Shown: positions 53,112-61,732 of the stretch, one piece after another
Numbering within the stretch: position 1 is the first letter of the stretch
How the letters are laid out: each line of letters begins with the position of its first letter
NCBI GenBank assembly: GCA_964387145.1
Contig: CAYLVM010000001.1
Location: 55,321 to 119,320 of the forward strand
DNA: 64,000 nucleotides
Source: JAMBLL01 sp964387145
GTDB lineage: Bacteria > Actinomycetota > Acidimicrobiia > Spongiisociales > UBA5794
Reading direction: 5' to 3'
Position numbers and translations under genes: made by a program
Notes under the pieces: generated by a model
Seen by the model: the letters and a program-made list of their open reading frames with translations, nothing else
What the model was told of the DNA's origin: nothing
The model's database searches: none

Positions 53112-55817
53112 TCAATCCGCCTCTTGGAAGGCACCGCGCACGGTGGCGGCATCGAGTGTCGAGTCCCCCCGCCTGCGGTGCCACCGGTCCCAGAGCACCA
53201 GCATCGAGGGAAGCACCATCACCGCTGCAACCAACGCCAGGAGGATGGTGTACGCGATCACGAACCCGAACTGCCTGAACGGGATCGTCGTTGACACCAT
53301 GAGGATGCCGAAGCCTGCAATCGTCGTGATCGCCGATCCCGCGAGTGCCCCTCCGGTGTGGATGAGGGTGTGGTCGATCGCGTCGTTCTCATCCTCCCAC
53401 TCGAGACGTTCCTCGAGATACCGATGTGTCACATGGATCATGTACGGAATGCCGATGCCGATGCCGATCGCCGAGATGGTGGCGGTGACCGGGCCGAACG
53501 GGATGCCGAACGCGGCCATGAGTCCGAACACCCATATGACGACGATCGCAACCGGGAGGGTCGTGATGAGTCCGAGCATTGGGCGGCGGGACTCGAACCA
53601 GAAGTTGATCATGAGCAACAGAAGGGCTGCGCCCATCGTCAGGAGGAGAGACGACACCTGTGAGTCACGCAGCGTGTTGACGACGAGCGCGCTGATGATC
53701 GCGCTCGAGGTGGCAACAGCACCGAGGCCAGCAGCCCTGGCAGGCTCGAAGGCCTCGTTGAGGCCCTTGGCAAGCTCCGCCGCTCCTGTGTCGCCTGCGG
53801 TTGTGTCGAAGTTGAAGAGTGCTGCGTCGTAGCCACCGTCCGTGGATGCAAGCACTGCAGCGATCTCGAGGGGGTACTTCTCGAACGCAGCGTCGTACAG
53901 CGGTGTGAGGTCGGCCGACGCAGGGAAGGCTCCTCCAAGCCCGAACCCGAGCCCGATCGCCGTGGCAAAGAGCTCTTGGTCGAGCATCTCCGATTCCGGG
54001 TTGAGATAGCGCAGCATGACCGATGTGAAGGAGTTCCCCGTCGCGAAGATCCCTTGGTCGGTCTCAACCGTCTGGAGCGAAGGGACCTCGACACTGTCCG
54101 AGTAGGAGGACAGCATGGCGTTCCAGGCCTCCCCCGTGGCAACCTCTCCTGTGACAAGTACCGATGTCGTCTCAGGGAAGTCGAATCGCTCCGTGAGCGT
54201 GATGGCAGTATCACGCAGCGGAGAAGTCGTCGGTACGAAGTCGAGGAAGGAGAACTGAGTCGACAACCCGGTCATCCCGTAGGCACCGAGTCCTGTGAGA
54301 AGGAGGGAGACGATCACGGTCGCGACCGCCATCTTCCTCGGCAGGATCGATGTTCGTCCGATGAGGTTCGGTAGGATCCTGGCTTCTCCCGCTTCCATCC
54401 CCTCGGTCTCGAGCCGGTCGTTTCGCTCCGCTCGACGGTCGAGGACTTCGCGCACAGCCGGCACGAACGTGAGCATCAGCAGGAAGGACACGCTGATGCC
54501 GACCGCAGCGAGCTCACCGAACTCTGCAAGGGCGGGAATGTCGTTCGTGATGTTCGTCAGGAATCCGACGGCTGCCGTGAGTGTGGCGAGCACGAGGGCG
54601 ATACCGACGGTGCGGATCGCGGTCGAGATCGATTCGTCGACGGACCGGCCGGAAACGAGCTCCTGGCGGTAACGGGTGTTCATATGGATGGCGTAGTCGA
54701 CACCGAGGCCGATGAGCAGGATGGGAAGGATCTGGACCATCTGGGACTGGCTCTCGAACCGGAGATATCCATACCCGTTCATCCACTGTATGGCGAACCC
54801 GATGGTCAGCATCGTGACCAACGTATCGGAGGTCGTTCTTCGAAGCTTCCCGCTGCCGACCGCCCAGAGGATGAATGCGGCAAGGTAGAACAGAGCCGCG
54901 GTCAACAGGATGGGCCCGAGATCGGCGTCCGCCCACGACTGCGGGAAGACGCCGGGGATCACCAGTGCCAGGCTCGGCGCGAGAGCGATACTCAACCCTG
55001 CCAGCATCAGCACGATGCCGGCGATGTAGAGCGCCCGATCTTTCACCGCGGATGGCTTGACGAGGAAGATGATCGCGAGGACGAGGAAGATGATCAGTCC
55101 TGCCGATGCGAAGAGCCGCAGGATCTCGGTCTGGAAGTCGTCGCCTGCAGCGAAGATCAGTTCGAGGCTGAACGCCTCGTTCGTGATGGTGCTCGGTGTC
55201 GGCGCCGACACGATGGCGTCCGAGATGCTCCCGGCTGCCACAGCAGCTTCATCGAAGTTGTCGCTCGACTCGTACGAGACCGCACTCAAGCCGAGTTCGG
55301 CGGTCGCCGCTTCGAGGTCGGCGTCGTCGGACACGAGCGCTGTGAGGAAGGATGTGAACTCGGCCGGCATCATCGACAGACCGGCCGTGTAGAGGGCTTT
55401 GACTTCGGCGTCCGATGTCGGCATCGGTGCGCCACCTTCGATGGCGAACTGAACCGGTGCCATGAAGGTGACGATGGCTGGTGACTGTGGAAGGTCGATG
55501 AGGATGTCGCCGGCGTCGCTGCCGCGTATCGACTCCTCGAGCGCGATCACCGCTTGTAACCCATCGAGCGTGATGACGTCCCCCGTGGTGCTCGAGGTCA
55601 GCACCTGTATCCGTGACACCGCGCCGAACGTCTGGGCTATCTCAGATCCCGCTGCGAGTTCGGGAGCATCGGGGGCGAACGACTCGTTCTGGTCGGCAGA
55701 TGGCAGATACTTGCCAGCGAAGGAACCGAGGATGACGGTGATGACGATCGTCAAAGCGATCACCACCCATGGAGCCCGTCTCACTGCGGCCGCGAGGGCG
55801 TTGACGAGTGTCTTCAT
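53112..55817 (-). CDS. RND/MMPL-superfamily exporter
   Basis: 901 residues in two homologous halves, each a transmembrane helix, a large extracytoplasmic loop and a cluster of five helices (12 TM in all). Conserved elements: GLGVDYAIHMNTRYRQEL with the TM4 Asp in the first half, GIGIGIPYMIHVTHRYLEERLEWE in the second. Closer in layout to archaeal-type RND proteins than to mycobacterial MmpL because the substrate loops are short. GGAGGAAG lies 5 nt before the ATG. It is 86 bp after thrS. A lipid or hydrophobic substrate is plausible, not shown. Confidence 0.88.
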   Translation of the reverse strand: MKTLVNALAAAVRRAPWVVIALTIVITVILGSFAGKYLPSADQNESFAPDAPELAAGSEIAQTFGAVSRIQVLTSSTTGDVITLDGLQAVIALEESIRGSDAGDILIDLPQSPAIVTFMAPVQFAIEGGAPMPTSDAEVKALYTAGLSMMPAEFTSFLTALVSDDADLEAATAELGLSAVSYESSDNFDEAAVAAGSISDAIVSAPTPSTITNEAFSLELIFAAGDDFQTEILRLFASAGLIIFLVLAIIFLVKPSAVKDRALYIAGIVLMLAGLSIALAPSLALVIPGVFPQSWADADLGPILLTAALFYLAAFILWAVGSGKLRRTTSDTLVTMLTIGFAIQWMNGYGYLRFESQSQMVQILPILLIGLGVDYAIHMNTRYRQELVSGRSVDESISTAIRTVGIALVLATLTAAVGFLTNITNDIPALAEFGELAAVGISVSFLLMLTFVPAVREVLDRRAERNDRLETEGMEAGEARILPNLIGRTSILPRKMAVATVIVSLLLTGLGAYGMTGLSTQFSFLDFVPTTSPLRDTAITLTERFDFPETTSVLVTGEVATGEAWNAMLSSYSDSVEVPSLQTVETDQGIFATGNSFTSVMLRYLNPESEMLDQELFATAIGLGFGLGGAFPASADLTPLYDAAFEKYPLEIAAVLASTDGGYDAALFNFDTTAGDTGAAELAKGLNEAFEPARAAGLGAVATSSAIISALVVNTLRDSQVSSLLLTMGAALLLLMINFWFESRRPMLGLITTLPVAIVVIWVFGLMAAFGIPFGPVTATISAIGIGIGIPYMIHVTHRYLEERLEWEDENDAIDHTLIHTGGALAGSAITTIAGFGILMVSTTIPFRQFGFVIAYTILLALVAAVMVLPSMLVLWDRWHRRRGDSTLDAATVRGAFQEAD

Positions 55818-55903
55818 GATCTTCCTCCAAGTGCGTCAACGGCCGGAACAGGCCTTGCGTCGGGCAGACTACCGGTGTGCTGATGCCATCGATGCCGGTC
55901 GTA

Positions 55904-57850
55904 TCACCGCGGAGGCCGCGCCATGTCGGCGAGTGTCTCGACAGCATCGCCCAGCGCGATCCCCCTCTGTTCGTGTTCCTCACCGCGGAGGCGAAGCCCC
56001 ACGGTACCGGCATCGACGTCCTTGTCCCCGACAACGATCACAGCCGGGTGCTTCTGGGTGATCGCTCTGCGAATCTTCTCTCCGACCGTTTCGTCGGCAC
56101 CATCCACATGTACCCGAACGCCACGGTCGATGAGCGCAGTCCCGACGGAATCGGCGTAGTCCTGATGCCGGTCGGCGACAGGTATGACGGTCGCCTGTAC
56201 GGGAGCCAGCCACATGGGGAACGCACCGGCGTAGTGCTCGACGAGGATGCCGACAAACCGTTCGATCGAACCGAGGAGCGCCCGGTGGATCATGACGGGC
56301 CGTCTTCTCGTGTTCTCACTCGTGGCGTACTCGAGATCGAAGTTCTCCGGCTGGGCGAAGTCGACCTGGATCGTGCTGAGCTGCCACCGCCTGCCGATCG
56401 CATCCTTGATGTGGATATCGATCTTGGGGCCGTAGAACGCCCCCTCCCCTGGTGCGAGTTGATACGGGAGATCTGCGGCTTCGAGTGAGGACGCGAGATA
56501 CTGCTCCGCCTTCTTCCACAGATCCACGTCTCCAACGTACTTCTCTGGACGTGTGGAGAGGTCTGCTTCGAACTCATCGAACCCGAAGTCGCGCAGCACC
56601 ATCAGCACGAAGTCGAGGAGATTCTTGAGTTCATCTGCGAGATCCTCTTCCGTGGTAAAGATGTGACTGTCGTCCTGGGTGAAACCACGAGCACGCATCA
56701 AGCCGTGCAGTACGCCGCTTCGCTCGTAGCGGTACACGGTCCCAAGTTCGAAGAGCCGCAGGGGAAGCTCGCGGTACGAGCGGCTCCTCGACCGATAGAT
56801 GAGGATGTGGAACGGACAGTTCATGGGCTTGACGAAGTACTCCTGGCCGGGCTTGCCCTCTCCCCCATCGAGTTCCATCACCGGGTACATGCCGTCGCGG
56901 TAGTAGTCGAGGTGGCCTGAGGTCTCCCACAGGTCGGCTTTGGCAACGTGCGGAGTCACGACATACTCGTAGCCATGGTTGCGGTGCGTACGACGCGAGT
57001 AGTCCTCGATCTCTCGGCGCAGTATGCCTCCGAGAGGATGCCAGACGGCGAGACCGCTTCCGAGCTCGGGAGGGAACGAGAAGAGATCCAGCTCGTTGCC
57101 GAGCTTGCGGTGATCGCGCAGCGCCGCCTGCTCGAGCTGGAGCATGTAGGCGTCGAGCGCCTTCTTCGACTCCCAGGCGGTGCCGTAGATGCGCTGGAGT
57201 TGTGGCTTGTTCTCGTCGCCGCGCCAGTAGGCACCGGCGGACCGCATCAGGCGGAACGCCTTGAGTCTGCCGGTCGAGGGAAGGTGTGGACCCCTGCAGA
57301 GGTCGAGGAACTCGGCGTTCCTGTATGTGCTGACGTGGTCGCTGTCGACGCCCTCTCCGGCATCGACACCCTGGATGATCTCGTACTTGAACGGATGCTC
57401 TGCGAACACCGACAGTGCGTCCGCAATGGGCAACTCGCCACGCTCGAACTGCTGATCGGCGGCGACGATCTCGGCCATCTTCTCTTCGATGCGCGCGAGA
57501 TCCTCCGGTGTGAAGGGGCGCTCGACCTGGAAGTCGTAGTAGAACCCGTCCTGGATCGCAGGACCGATGGCGTAGGTCGCGCCCGGAAACAGGTCGAGGA
57601 CCGCCTGAGCCATGATGTGTGCTGCCGAGTGGCGGATCACGTGGCGTCCTGCCTCCGTGTTCTCGGTGACGATCGAAACGGCGGCGTCGTGGTCGATCGA
57701 ACGGTGCAAGTCATACATCGCGCTGTCGACGGTGACGGCAACTGCAGCTTTGGCAAGTCTTGGTCCGATGTCCGATGCGATCTCGAACCCGGTGACACCG
57801 TCGTGGTACTCCCTCTGCGACCCGTCGGGGAGTGTGATGCGTATCGACAC
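55904..57850 (-). CDS. thrS: Threonyl-tRNA synthetase
   Basis: 648 residues: TGS domain (SIRITLPDGSQREY), editing domain with RHSAAHIMAQAVLDLFPG (HxxxH) and YCDG-like VQ region, class II core with zinc Cys in MNCPFHILIYRSRSRSYRELP and motif 2 RYERSGVLHGLMRARGFTQDD, and the C-terminal anticodon domain. GTG start with CAGGA 5 nt upstream; longer in-frame sequence crosses the divergent gene. thrS heads the pgsA-pimA-pdxST region in mycobacteria as well. Confidence 0.96.
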   Translation of the reverse strand: MSIRITLPDGSQREYHDGVTGFEIASDIGPRLAKAAVAVTVDSAMYDLHRSIDHDAAVSIVTENTEAGRHVIRHSAAHIMAQAVLDLFPGATYAIGPAIQDGFYYDFQVERPFTPEDLARIEEKMAEIVAADQQFERGELPIADALSVFAEHPFKYEIIQGVDAGEGVDSDHVSTYRNAEFLDLCRGPHLPSTGRLKAFRLMRSAGAYWRGDENKPQLQRIYGTAWESKKALDAYMLQLEQAALRDHRKLGNELDLFSFPPELGSGLAVWHPLGGILRREIEDYSRRTHRNHGYEYVVTPHVAKADLWETSGHLDYYRDGMYPVMELDGGEGKPGQEYFVKPMNCPFHILIYRSRSRSYRELPLRLFELGTVYRYERSGVLHGLMRARGFTQDDSHIFTTEEDLADELKNLLDFVLMVLRDFGFDEFEADLSTRPEKYVGDVDLWKKAEQYLASSLEAADLPYQLAPGEGAFYGPKIDIHIKDAIGRRWQLSTIQVDFAQPENFDLEYATSENTRRRPVMIHRALLGSIERFVGILVEHYAGAFPMWLAPVQATVIPVADRHQDYADSVGTALIDRGVRVHVDGADETVGEKIRRAITQKHPAVIVVGDKDVDAGTVGLRLRGEEHEQRGIALGDAVETLADMARPPR

Positions 57851-57955
57851 GGTTCCTGCCTTCTGTGCTTGCGGAAGGACAAGGGTACCCACAGCGCGCT
57901 CTCGTCTGTCCCCCGAATATGTCACAATGCAGGTTGCGACGTATGGGGGCCAGAC

Positions 57956-58810
57956 GTGCAACCGAAGATTCTTGCCGAGAAGATGGCTACGGGGGGAACC
58001 ATCCAAGAGTTGACGGCGTCTACTCCCCTGATCAGCGCCAACCAGGTATTCCGCATATGGAGGCCAGAGCGCAGCGTCGTGCTCAAGGTGTACGGGTCCG
58101 ATGCGCGTCGCCGGAGAGAGGGCCACGCCCTCGATGCCCTCGCAGACGTTGATCGTCTTCCCAGGGTGATCGACAAAGGCTCCGAGGCAACCCTCTCGTG
58201 GATCCTGTTCGAGGACGCGGGGAAGTGGAACCTCCAGAGCCTTCCTGAGAACCCCGGCCTCGCCCGCAGCGCCGGGTCGATCCTCGCGGAGATCCACGCT
58301 TTGGACGCCTCCACGTTCTCGAATCTCGCCCGTGGTATCGATCAGGAGTGGATCGCTGTGGACTTCTCTGCAACGCTCCGTCGACTCGACCGCTATCGAG
58401 GCCGCGTCGGTGTGCCGGCAGACATCATCAGGACCGCCCTCGACGTGAAACCGCCATACGCGTCGGAGCCTACGATCGCCCACACAGACCCAACAACGAG
58501 GAACTTCATCGTCGATGACGACGGGACCGTCACCCTGATCGACTGGGAGTGGGCAACGCTCGCTCCTCCCGAATGGGATGTGTCCCGTACGGCGTGGTCG
58601 ATAGGAATGCACGCCGGGCCGACTGCTGCGGCTGCGGTCTTTGCCGGGTACGGTCGTACGATCGGCGACATCCAACTGGACCGTTGGATCGTCTATCACG
58701 CGGCGCAGACCCTCGTACGGATCGCCGAGAGGAACTTGTCCTCAGGACCCGCAGGTGTTCCCCCGGTTCTCGTCGACGAGTTCAACAGGGCCGTTCTCGG
58801 AGCGAGTTGA
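57956..58810 (+). CDS. APH-family phosphotransferase (substrate unknown)
   Basis: 284 residues with the kinase-like APH fold: catalytic loop IAHTDPTTRNFIVDDDG (HxDxxxxN, Brenner's motif) and the metal-binding VTLIDWEWATLAPPEWDVSR; N-lobe Lys probably in RSVVLKVYG. GTG start with GGGGG about 7 nt upstream. Aminoglycoside resistance need not be implied; similar proteins phosphorylate sugars, choline or homoserine. Divergent from thrS. Confidence 0.82.
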   Translation: MQPKILAEKMATGGTIQELTASTPLISANQVFRIWRPERSVVLKVYGSDARRRREGHALDALADVDRLPRVIDKGSEATLSWILFEDAGKWNLQSLPENPGLARSAGSILAEIHALDASTFSNLARGIDQEWIAVDFSATLRRLDRYRGRVGVPADIIRTALDVKPPYASEPTIAHTDPTTRNFIVDDDGTVTLIDWEWATLAPPEWDVSRTAWSIGMHAGPTAAAAVFAGYGRTIGDIQLDRWIVYHAAQTLVRIAERNLSSGPAGVPPVLVDEFNRAVLGAS

Positions 58811-58873
58811 CCGGAAATACCGCAGTTTTTCGCGCTCTGACCCTACATTGCAGCATCCGACGAAGGGACCGTG

Positions 58874-59074
58874 ATGCTGGAGATGGCACTCGTTGCGCTG
58901 TTCGTTACCGTTGCCCTGCTTGCACTGGGGGGAAGACGGACCATCGCTGAGAACCGGGCCGGTTTCCAATTCGCTGCACTCGAGGATTCGAGCGACCTTC
59001 CATGCCCGTGGTGTCAGGCCGCAACACGAGAGTCTGACAGAAACTGCCCAACGTGTGGTCAGCGCTTCGGCTGA
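58874..59074 (+). CDS. Membrane-anchored zinc-ribbon microprotein
   Basis: 66 residues: an N-terminal transmembrane helix (LEMALVALFVTVALLALGG) and a C-terminal zinc ribbon with CPWC and CPTC pairs 15 residues apart. GAAGGG lies 6 nt before the ATG; a GTG immediately precedes it. It ends 1 bp from the mshD stop. Function unknown. Confidence 0.7.
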   Translation: MLEMALVALFVTVALLALGGRRTIAENRAGFQFAALEDSSDLPCPWCQAATRESDRNCPTCGQRFG

Positions 59075-59075
59075 G

Positions 59076-59921
59076 TCAACGCTGCTCGAACTCTCGGATC
59101 GTACGCTCTGTCTGCATCCCCACCGACCGATAGAGGCTGATGGCACGTTCGTTGGACCCATCGACCCACAACACGCATCGCTGCACACTGTCTTTCCCGG
59201 TGAGATGAGCCAATCCTGCCAGAAGCAGAACCCTCCCTGCACCGGTTCCGCTGTGATCGGGCACGACGCCGATCCGGTAGATCTCGCCATCACCGTTGTC
59301 GTGTATGCGGGTCCAGCAGAACCCGATGATCCTCTCCGGGTCGGAGAGCAAGAAGATGCCTTCGGGGTCGAACCAGGGTTCCTTCATCATCCGGGCGACA
59401 TCATCCTCACCGAGAGATGCCGCTTCCCGGTGATCGGCGAACGCCCGACGGTTGGCTGCTACGAGCCCTGCGATGTCCGCTTCGGTGAAGGTGCGGAGCC
59501 TCTGCAGCAATTCATCGTCTCGGGAGCCGGATGTGGGACGATCGACCGCCATGAACAGGAGGGACCTCGCCTCGATCCACCCCATCGATTCGACCGCGCG
59601 GTCGAGGGACGGACGGTTCGACCAGATCGACAGCGCCGAGCGGTCGGGTACGAGTGCCATTGCGGAGTCCAGGACAGCAGCCTCGAACTCGTGGAACCGC
59701 ATCGATGGTTCCACGGCAGTCTCGATCGCGAAGCGGACCGTTCCATCGGTCTGTCGGTGGCGGGCGCATGCAGCGACCGCTACGACGCGGTCCTGCTCGG
59801 CGATCACGACCGACGTATCGGGTTCACCGAGCGCTGCGAGCTTGGCATCGCTCAAGGGTGCATGTCCGTCCTGCTCACTGAGCGTCGTGAGGAACGTGTC
59901 TATGGCTGGGTCTCGATGCAT
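59076..59921 (-). CDS. mshD: Mycothiol synthase (MshD), tandem GNAT acetyltransferase
   Basis: Final step of mycothiol synthesis: acetylates Cys-GlcN-Ins with acetyl-CoA. 281 residues with two GNAT domains (about 1-130 and 140-281). The C-terminal domain carries the MshD-like NRRAFADHREAASLGEDDVARM...PWFDPEGIFL stretch and the acetyl-CoA loop GVVPDHSGTGAGRVLLL. Implies mycothiol as the low-molecular-weight thiol; other msh genes are outside this window. TAAGGT lies 6 nt before the ATG. Confidence 0.9.
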   Translation of the reverse strand: MHRDPAIDTFLTTLSEQDGHAPLSDAKLAALGEPDTSVVIAEQDRVVAVAACARHRQTDGTVRFAIETAVEPSMRFHEFEAAVLDSAMALVPDRSALSIWSNRPSLDRAVESMGWIEARSLLFMAVDRPTSGSRDDELLQRLRTFTEADIAGLVAANRRAFADHREAASLGEDDVARMMKEPWFDPEGIFLLSDPERIIGFCWTRIHDNGDGEIYRIGVVPDHSGTGAGRVLLLAGLAHLTGKDSVQRCVLWVDGSNERAISLYRSVGMQTERTIREFEQR

Positions 59922-59933
59922 GTCATCACCTTA
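59922..59933 (-). promoter_or_regulatory. Putative -10 element for leaderless mshD
   Basis: TAAGGT on the minus strand ends 6 nt before the mshD ATG, within the 74-bp gap shared with the divergent patatin gene. Confidence 0.45.
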
Positions 59934-59982
59934 GGAACCAGACGGTGGTGGGCGGTGCCTCCGACAGGTCTGGGCAAGGCGA

Positions 59983-59995
59983 TATCCTCGTGGGT
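59983..59995 (+). promoter_or_regulatory. Putative -10 element for leaderless patatin gene
   Basis: TATCCT ends 7 nt before the GTG start codon; no Shine-Dalgarno. Confidence 0.4.
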
Positions 59996-60964
59996 GTGAG
60001 CACGGTAGGACTCGTACTAGGTGGTGGCGGTATCACCGGCGCGGCGTTCCACTTCGGGACGCTGCTCGCCATCGAGATGGCGACCGGATGGAATCCGAAC
60101 GATGCCGACGTCATCGTCGGCACGTCTTCGGGTGCCTTCGTTGCTGCGATGATCCGTGCCGATGCTCTCCATCTCGATACGTTCGCAGGTACCGGGGAGA
60201 CTCAGGAGGAGATCCACGAGTGGCTCGACGGGTACCTCTACCGCAGAGGGGCGCCACGGGGCGCGGTTCGTTGGATCAAGAAGGGCCTTCTCCCGGCGCT
60301 TCGCAAGCCGAACCTGTATGTGACGCTCGGAAGTCCCGGTCTGTACCGCACCGACGGGCTGATCGACTGGGTGAAAGACATGGCAGGTGATCTCGCGACT
60401 TCGTGGCCGGACAAGCCGACCGTCATCGTCGCGTACGACCTCGAGGCGAGACAGCGAATGCCCTTTGGAACGGAGATCGCACCCGACGTCGGCCTTGCCG
60501 AGGCCGTCGCCGGCTCGAGTGCCGTTCCCTTCGTGTACGAACCGGTCCTGATCGACGGCCGTTGGTACGCCGATGGTGGCCTCGCGTCGGGAACGTCGGC
60601 CGACCTGCTCCTTGCCAACGAGGAACCACTCGACCTGGTTCTCGTCGTTGCACCGCTCGCAGCGACGACACCCCGCAAGCACGGCAGCTTCTTCGAAGAC
60701 GTCTTCGACCGCGCCGGTCGGACGGCTCTTGCATCAGAGCTCGCGAAGATTCGCGACGCGTGGCCAGACACCGAGATCCTTGTTCTGCGACCAGACGAAC
60801 GTGTTCTCGACATCGCCAGACCCAATCCCATGTCCGTCGGAGCTGCGATCCCTGCGTTCCTCACCACGTTGCGTTCGATGCGGTACGAACTCGCGCACCC
60901 GTCGGTCTGGAAAGTGCTGGAGCGTCATCTGATGCCCTCTCCCCTTCTCAGCGACACGGGATGA
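59996..60964 (+). CDS. Patatin-like phospholipase / serine lipase
   Basis: 322-residue Ser-Asp dyad hydrolase: oxyanion loop GLVLGGGGITGAAFHFG near the start, nucleophile in VGTSSGAFVAA (GxSxG), and the Asp in WYADGGLASG (DGG). No signal peptide, so probably cytoplasmic. The GTG chosen places the glycine-rich loop at residues 5-15, as usual. Substrate likely a phospholipid or acyl ester (family knowledge). Confidence 0.88.
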   Translation: MSTVGLVLGGGGITGAAFHFGTLLAIEMATGWNPNDADVIVGTSSGAFVAAMIRADALHLDTFAGTGETQEEIHEWLDGYLYRRGAPRGAVRWIKKGLLPALRKPNLYVTLGSPGLYRTDGLIDWVKDMAGDLATSWPDKPTVIVAYDLEARQRMPFGTEIAPDVGLAEAVAGSSAVPFVYEPVLIDGRWYADGGLASGTSADLLLANEEPLDLVLVVAPLAATTPRKHGSFFEDVFDRAGRTALASELAKIRDAWPDTEILVLRPDERVLDIARPNPMSVGAAIPAFLTTLRSMRYELAHPSVWKVLERHLMPSPLLSDTG

Positions 60965-60981
60965 ACGTGCCGGCGTCGAGT

Positions 60982-60994
60982 TAGAGTGCCCGCC
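60982..60994 (+). promoter_or_regulatory. Putative -10 element for leaderless membrane-protein gene
   Basis: TAGAGT ends 7 nt before the ATG; no Shine-Dalgarno. It lies 18 bp after the patatin stop, so the downstream gene may also be expressed alone. Confidence 0.45.
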
Positions 60995-61720
60995 ATGACT
61001 CAACACGATGGACCGGACAACCTAACCGAGTACACCGACCCGTCTGGCATGTTCGGTGCAAGCGATCGGATCGAATTGATCGCCACGATCGCTCTTGCGA
61101 TCGCAACGGTCCTGACGGCGTGGTCCGCGTTTCAAGCAGGTAAGTGGGGCGGCACACAGGCCATCAACTTCTCGGAGGCCGGCGCAGCACGTACCGAGTC
61201 GACGCGGGCAGATACCCGGGGCGGGCAGCTGGTCCAGATCGACGTTGCCATGTATATCGACTGGGTCACTGCACTGAGCGAGGAGATGAAGGCCGGCGAG
61301 GTCGTTCTCGTGACCGGCGCCGACTACACGCCCACGGATGGAACCGTGTCCGGATTCCTCTACAAGCGGTTCCGCGACGAGTTCCTTCCTGCCGTCGATG
61401 CTTGGCTGGCGACCGGTCCGATCGGGAACGACGAGGCGCCCAAGACCCCGTTCGCGATGGAGGAGTACGTCGTTGCGGAGCAGGTCAAGGCGATCGAGTT
61501 GGCGAACCTCGCCGATGAGAAGGCCGTTGCGGCGCGCGCAGCGAACCAGAACGGCGACAACTACGTGCTCACGATGGTGCTGTTCGCTTCCGTGCTGTTC
61601 TTCGCAGGTGTCAGCTCCAAGCTCATCAAGTGGCGTAACCGGGTCATCGTCATGACGTTCGGCATGATCATCCTCGTCGCGGGGATCATCATCCTCACGA
61701 CCCTGCCGATCCTGTTGTGA
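60995..61720 (+). CDS. Uncharacterised three-helix membrane protein
   Basis: 241 residues: a transmembrane helix near residues 28-46 ending FQAGKWGG, a soluble domain of about 140 residues rich in Glu/Ala helices, and a C-terminal pair of helices (YVLTMVLFASVLFFAGVSS and IVMTFGMIILVAGIIIL). The arrangement (one helix, extracytoplasmic or cytoplasmic helical domain, two helices) is seen in unassigned bacterial membrane proteins. I do not recognise the family. It lies next to the patatin gene on the same strand. Confidence 0.75.
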   Translation: MTQHDGPDNLTEYTDPSGMFGASDRIELIATIALAIATVLTAWSAFQAGKWGGTQAINFSEAGAARTESTRADTRGGQLVQIDVAMYIDWVTALSEEMKAGEVVLVTGADYTPTDGTVSGFLYKRFRDEFLPAVDAWLATGPIGNDEAPKTPFAMEEYVVAEQVKAIELANLADEKAVAARAANQNGDNYVLTMVLFASVLFFAGVSSKLIKWRNRVIVMTFGMIILVAGIIILTTLPILL

Positions 61721-61732
61721 GGATGCTCGGCG

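Noticed and set aside
57956..58810. Antibiotic (aminoglycoside) resistance gene
   Set aside because: The APH fold motifs are present, but the family has many metabolic members and the context is housekeeping; calling resistance is not supported.
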